64,000 nucleotides of DNA from CAWCGU01 sp963838095 (GTDB lineage: Bacteria > Actinomycetota > Thermoleophilia > Solirubrobacterales > 70-9). The translations under genes were made by a program, and so were the position numbers. Location of the stretch: the NCBI GenBank assembly GCA_963838095.1, contig CAWIPO010000009.1, positions 124,001 to 188,000 on the forward strand. The letters are read 5' to 3'. The notes beneath the pieces are model-generated. The model saw nothing but the letters and a program-made list of their open reading frames with translations. It ran no database searches and was not told the origin of the DNA. Shown here piece by piece: positions 61,053 to 64,000 of this stretch (positions within the stretch are counted from its first letter, which is position 1; the number at the start of each line of letters is the position of its first letter).

Positions 61053-61871
61053 GCAAGGGATTCGACAGGCCGCGCTTCCTGCGGGTGTTCTTCTTCGCCT
61101 TCTTGCGTCTTCAGTTTCATGCCGCTGGTGGTCGTGGCGCTGTTCTCGTTCAACTCGAGTCCGTCGCTGCAGAACTTCACCGGCTTCAGCCTGCAGTGGT
61201 ACGAGGAGTTCTTCGGAAACCAGACGCTGCGAGACGGGCTCTTCGCCAGCCTCGAGATCGCGACGGTGACGATGATCTTCGGGACCGCGATCGGCACCGC
61301 CCTGGCCTTCGGCCTCGTCCGCGCCCAGTCCAAGCTCGCCTCCTCGAGCAACGTGCTGATGTTATCCCGCTGGTCACGCCGGAGATCGTCGCCGGCGTCT
61401 CGGCGCTGCTTCTTTTCGCAGATCGGGATGGAGCTGTCGGTGGCGACGGTGATGATCGCCCACATCACGTTCTCGATCTCGTTCGTGACCGTGATCGTTC
61501 GGGCGCGGCTCTCGGCACTGAACCGGCATGTCGAGGAAGCCGCGCTGGACCTCGGCGCCACCCGGCTGCACACGGTCCGGCTGGTGGTGCTGCCGGCGCT
61601 TTGGCCGGCGATCATCGCCTCCGGCCTGCTGATCTTCGCGCTCAGCTTCGACGACTTCGTGCTCTCGTTCTTCACCACGGGCGAGTCGCCGACGCCGCTG
61701 CCGGTGCAGATCTACTCGTCGATCCGCTTCGGCGTCACGCCGACGATCAACGCGATCGGGACGATGATGCTGTTCATCTCATTCGTGCTGATCATCATCG
61801 CCGTGGCGCTGCCGCGATTGCTTGGACGCAAAGGAGAGGAAAACGTGCTCGTGGGAGGAGATGTGGGATGA
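61049..61871 (+). pseudogene. PotC-type ABC permease, frameshifted
   Basis: GTG 61049 (MSKGFDRPRFLRVFFFAF), then a frame change to MPLVVVALFSFNSSPSLQNF. A short stretch around 61363-61420 is again in a neighbouring frame (IPLVTPEIVAGVSALLLF), between two compensating indels. The rest is normal: SFVTVIVRARLSALNRHVEE, EEAALDLGATRLHTVRLVVL (EAA loop) and FALSFDDFVLSFFTTGESPT. Overlaps the ATPase gene by 4 bases. Confidence 0.82.
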
Positions 61872-62947
61872 GCGACGGCAAGGACGGCGAGGCAATCCGC
61901 TTCGAGGGCGTGACGAAGCGATTCGGCGAGATGAATGCGGTCGACGACCTCAACCTGACGATCGCCAAGAACGAGTTCTTCTCCCTTCTCGGCCCATCCG
62001 GTTGCGGCAAGACGACGACGCTGCGGATGGTCGCCGGGTTCGAGCAGCCGAGCGAGGGGCGGATCTTCCTCGAGGGCGAGCCGGTGGAAGAAGTGCCGCC
62101 CTTCAATCGCAACGTCAACACCGTGTTCCAGAGCTACGCGCTGTTCGAGCACCTCGACGTCGCCGAGAACGTCGCCTTCGGGCTGCGGCGGCGCAAGGTC
62201 GAGGAGGACGAGATTCGCACCCGGGTCGCGGAAGCGCTGGAGCTGGTGCAGCTGGAGGGGCGCGACAAGTCGAAGCCGAATCAGCTCTCAGGCGGGCAGA
62301 AGCAGCGTGTCGCGCTCGCGCGCGCGCTCGTGAACCGCCCCGCCGTGTTGCTGCTCGACGAGCCGCTCGGCGCCCTGGACCTGAAGCTGCGAAAGCAGAT
62401 GCAGGTGGAGCTGAAGCAGATCCAGCGCGAGGTCGGGATCACCTTCCTCTACGTCACCCACGACCAGGAAGAGGCGCTGGCGATGTCCGATCGGATCGCC
62501 GTGATGGACGGCGGCGTGGTCCAGCAATGCGCGACGCCCGAGGAGATCTACGAGCAGCCGGCGCGCACCTTCGTCGCCGGCTTCATCGGGATCTCGAACC
62601 TGCTCGCCTCGACGGTCGAGGACGGCGGCGCGAGGATCCCTGGTGGATCGATCTGCCCCGTCGAGACCCCCGAGGATTGCGGGCAGGGAGACGAGGTCTT
62701 CCTCTCGATCAGGCCGGAGAAGATCTTCATCGAGGACATCGATGAGGGCATGTTCGGGGTCGAGGGCGAGGTCGTCGAGCGCGTCTACCTCGGCACGACC
62801 ACGCAGCTGATCGTCGAACTGGCGCCGGGAGCCCGCATCGTCGCGCTCGAGCAGAACGTTTCCCGCTCGCGCGCGGAGGACCGCTGGGAGGTCGGCCACA
62901 AGGTGAAGCTCGGCTGGCACCCGCGCCACGCGCTGGTGCTGCGGTAG
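61868..62947 (+). CDS. PotA-type ABC transporter ATPase
   Basis: 359 residues, no frameshift. Walker A SLLGPSGCGKTTTLRMVAG, Q loop VNTVFQSYALFEHLDVAENV, signature LSGGQKQRVALARALVN, Walker B AVLLLDEPLGALD, H loop YVTHDQEEALAMSD, and a C-terminal TOBE domain (EVFLSIRPEKIFIEDIDEGM, EVVERVYLGTTTQLIVELAP). Drives the import system of the preceding three genes. Typical of spermidine/putrescine, but related ATPases serve other cations. Confidence 0.93.
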   Translation: MSDGKDGEAIRFEGVTKRFGEMNAVDDLNLTIAKNEFFSLLGPSGCGKTTTLRMVAGFEQPSEGRIFLEGEPVEEVPPFNRNVNTVFQSYALFEHLDVAENVAFGLRRRKVEEDEIRTRVAEALELVQLEGRDKSKPNQLSGGQKQRVALARALVNRPAVLLLDEPLGALDLKLRKQMQVELKQIQREVGITFLYVTHDQEEALAMSDRIAVMDGGVVQQCATPEEIYEQPARTFVAGFIGISNLLASTVEDGGARIPGGSICPVETPEDCGQGDEVFLSIRPEKIFIEDIDEGMFGVEGEVVERVYLGTTTQLIVELAPGARIVALEQNVSRSRAEDRWEVGHKVKLGWHPRHALVLR

Positions 62948-62956
62948 GCCACCGCT

Positions 62957-62986
62957 AGTCGCGAACGGCAGCACCGAGGGAGGGCA
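62957..62986 (+). repeat. 30-base direct repeat, copy 1
   Basis: Begins agtcgcgaacggcagcacc and ends ggagggca; the second copy is 63843-63872, identical at 28 of 30 positions (differences at positions 5 and 22). Both copies stand about 10 bases before a nested hairpin, on either side of caiD. Confidence 0.8.
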
Positions 62987-62996
62987 TCTCGGCGCG

Positions 62997-63037
62997 TTTG
63001 GCGCGAAACTCTCGCTATGCGAGAGAAAAGCGCCAAA
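62997..63037 (+). promoter_or_regulatory. Nested hairpin 1 with the caiD start codon in its loop
   Basis: Outer stem TTTGGCGC (62997-63004) with GCGCCAAA (63030-63037); internal loops gaaa and aaaa; inner stem CTCTCG (63009-63014) with CGAGAG (63020-63025); loop CTATG, which contains the ATG at 63017. All pairs are perfect, so the start codon would be exposed in the loop of a rod-shaped RNA. Confidence 0.65.
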
Positions 63038-63823
63038 TCGCCCGGGATCGGGATCGAACGTCATGGCGCGGTTCTGGAGCTGACGATCGACCGGCCGCCT
63101 GCGAATGCGGTCGATTCCGAGACCAGCAGAGCGATGGGGGAGGCTTTCATTGCTTTCCGCGACGACGCCGAGCTGCGGGTGGCGATCGTCACCGGCGCGG
63201 GCGAGCGCTTCTTCTCCGCGGGCTGGGACCTGAAGGCCTACGCAGCCGGCGACCCGGGGGATCCGGAGGCGTTCGGCCCGGGCGGGCTGGCCGGGTTGAC
63301 CGAGCTCTTCGACCTCGACAAGCCCGTGATCGCAGCGGTCAACGGCTACGCGGCGGGCGGCGGGTTCGAGCTCGCCCTCGCCTGCGATCTGGCCGTCGCC
63401 GTGCCCGATGCCCGCTTCTCGTTGCCGGAGGTGAAGCTGGGCCTGGTCCCGGACTCGGGCGGGATCTTCCGGCTCGCGCGCCGGATGCCGCCGGCGCTGG
63501 CCCGCGAGCTGCTGCTGACCGGGAGGCCGATCGATGCGACCGAGGCGGCGCGCTGGGGGATCGTCAACCGCGTCGTCGAGCGCGAGCGGCTGCTGGAGGA
63601 GGCGCGGGCCCTGGCGGCCGAGATCGAGGCCGCCGCACCGCTGGCAACGCGGGCGGTGAAGGCGATCCTCGCGGCGACCGAGCAGATGAGCGTCGAGGAA
63701 GCATTCGCCGCGCTTCGCGACGGCAGCATCCCCGCGTACGATCGAGCGATGGCGTCGGCCGACGCCGAGGAGGGAGCGCAGGCCTTCGCCGAAGGCCGCC
63801 CGCCCGTGTGGCGGGGCGAATGA
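63017..63823 (+). CDS. caiD: Crotonobetainyl-CoA hydratase / carnityl-CoA racemase-like enzyme
   Basis: 268 residues of the enoyl-CoA hydratase superfamily, clearly CaiD-like: GERFFSAGWDLKAYAAGD, AFGPGGLAGLTELFDLDKPV, IAAVNGYAAGGGFELALACD, LPEVKLGLVPDSGGIFRL, AARWGIVNRVVERERL and a C-terminus ending PPVWRGE. CaiD hydrates crotonobetainyl-CoA to carnitinyl-CoA. The ATG at 63017 gives about five more residues than the E. coli enzyme; no other in-frame start lies between. It is flanked by repeats on both sides. Confidence 0.85.
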   Translation: MREKSAKSPGIGIERHGAVLELTIDRPPANAVDSETSRAMGEAFIAFRDDAELRVAIVTGAGERFFSAGWDLKAYAAGDPGDPEAFGPGGLAGLTELFDLDKPVIAAVNGYAAGGGFELALACDLAVAVPDARFSLPEVKLGLVPDSGGIFRLARRMPPALARELLLTGRPIDATEAARWGIVNRVVERERLLEEARALAAEIEAAAPLATRAVKAILAATEQMSVEEAFAALRDGSIPAYDRAMASADAEEGAQAFAEGRPPVWRGE

Positions 63824-63842
63824 GAGCTGTGGCGCCTGCGAC

Positions 63843-63872
63843 AGTCACGAACGGCAGCACCGAAGGAGGGCA
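63843..63872 (+). repeat. 30-base direct repeat, copy 2
   Basis: Begins agtcacgaacggcagcacc and ends ggagggca, 28 of 30 positions equal to 62957-62986. It lies 19 bases after the caiD stop, in a 177-base gene-free end of the window that also holds hairpins 2 and 3. Confidence 0.8.
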
Positions 63873-63881
63873 CCTGTCGAG

Positions 63882-63922
63882 TTTTCCGGATTTGGGTCGC
63901 TATCCGACCCTTATCGGGAAAA
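63882..63922 (+). promoter_or_regulatory. Nested hairpin 2
   Basis: Outer stem TTTTCC-g-GAT (63882-63891) with ATC-g-GGAAAA (63913-63922), one G-G mismatch; internal loops tt and tt; inner stem GGGTCG (63894-63899) with CGACCC (63905-63910); loop CTATC. Length 41 bases, equal to hairpin 1, but with different stem sequence. Confidence 0.65.
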
Positions 63923-63931
63923 GTCGGACGA

Positions 63932-63970
63932 CTTGCGACTTGTTGCCGCTATCCGGCAATAACTCGCAAG
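63932..63970 (+). promoter_or_regulatory. Nested hairpin 3
   Basis: Outer stem CTTGCGA (63932-63938) with TCGCAAG (63964-63970); internal loops cttg and taac; inner stem TTGCCG (63943-63948) with CGGCAA (63954-63959); loop CTATC. A further GTCGG (63923-63927) and CCGAC (63978-63982) could close the whole element. Confidence 0.6.
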
Positions 63971-64000
63971 CCATCAGCCGACCCCGCCTCGCGGGCGGCC

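Noticed and set aside
62997..63970. Hairpins read as rho-independent terminators or as integron attC sites
   Set aside because: No T-run follows; hairpin 1 covers a start codon; the attC core bases and R/L boxes are missing.
1..64000. CRISPR arrays, rRNA, tRNA, IS elements
   Set aside because: No regularly spaced repeats, no RNA-gene signatures and no transposase or terminal inverted repeats were recognised by eye.

Overview
The window is high-GC chromosomal DNA of an actinobacterium, most likely class Thermoleophilia (Solirubrobacterales and relatives). This is inferred from gene style: repeated SnoaL/NTF2 genes ending in EALEAAGLSE, a surface protein opening with LRPRLSYANVAAT plus a collagen-like stretch, RTX and carboxypeptidase-regulatory secreted proteins, and many TANNNT promoters and ATGA-type overlaps. 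No rRNA, tRNA, CRISPR array, IS element or prophage was seen. Several genes carry single-base frameshifts, two of them explained by one surplus G in a GGGG run, so part of the sequence looks like a draft assembly.

Layout. 0-5.3 kb: small soluble enzymes (alpha/beta hydrolase, two SnoaL proteins, a deleted glycosyltransferase, an amine oxidase, a GFA-like zinc protein) and an AbiEi-like fragment behind two palindromes. 5.6-10.4 kb: a minus-strand signalling and envelope block (Ser/Thr kinase, OmpR-type response regulator, histidine kinase, low-complexity membrane proteins, a secreted repeat protein) in which two upstream regions share the palindrome GATkAGA-N4-TCTmATC. 10.5-20.7 kb: transporters (Na+/H+ antiporter, MFS), zinc alcohol dehydrogenase, DUF899 protein, a deleted HhH-GPD glycosylase, RibD-like reductase, a divergent TetR/NmrA pair, a cupin and an O-methyltransferase. 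20.8-30.7 kb: a giant ATPase-TPR-BTAD regulator, an RHH/RelE toxin-antitoxin pair, three secreted surface proteins, a broken serine hydrolase and a nucleotidyltransferase toxin-antitoxin pair. 30.8-34.2 kb: a diguanylate cyclase, a Vps62-like protein and an HDAC-family deacetylase.

34.3-44.1 kb is a ten-gene, almost entirely overlapping operon. It encodes 3,5-diaminohexanoate dehydrogenase (Kdd), a hotdog protein, 3-keto-5-aminohexanoate cleavage enzyme (Kce), an S66 carboxypeptidase, a complete Dpp/Opp-type peptide ABC importer and an S58 (DmpA/BapA) self-processing aminopeptidase. The reading proposed here is uptake and hydrolysis of lysine- or beta-lysine-containing peptides feeding the lysine-fermentation route, with a divergent HDAC-family amidohydrolase possibly removing acetyl groups.

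44.2-64 kb: a methyltransferase, an HD-GYP/LuxR fusion and a cupin, then an apparent quaternary-amine (carnitine/betaine-like) catabolic island. It holds a DAO-family oxidase, two Rieske oxygenases, an FAD oxidoreductase, ADP-forming acyl-CoA synthetase, acyl-CoA dehydrogenase, TetR regulator, PotABCD-type importer and CaiD. The two Rieske genes share an upstream element (20 of 25-26 bases) placed in divergent promoters. caiD is flanked by a 30-base direct repeat and by nested hairpins whose stems covary around a constant CTAT[C/G] loop; its start codon sits in one of these loops.
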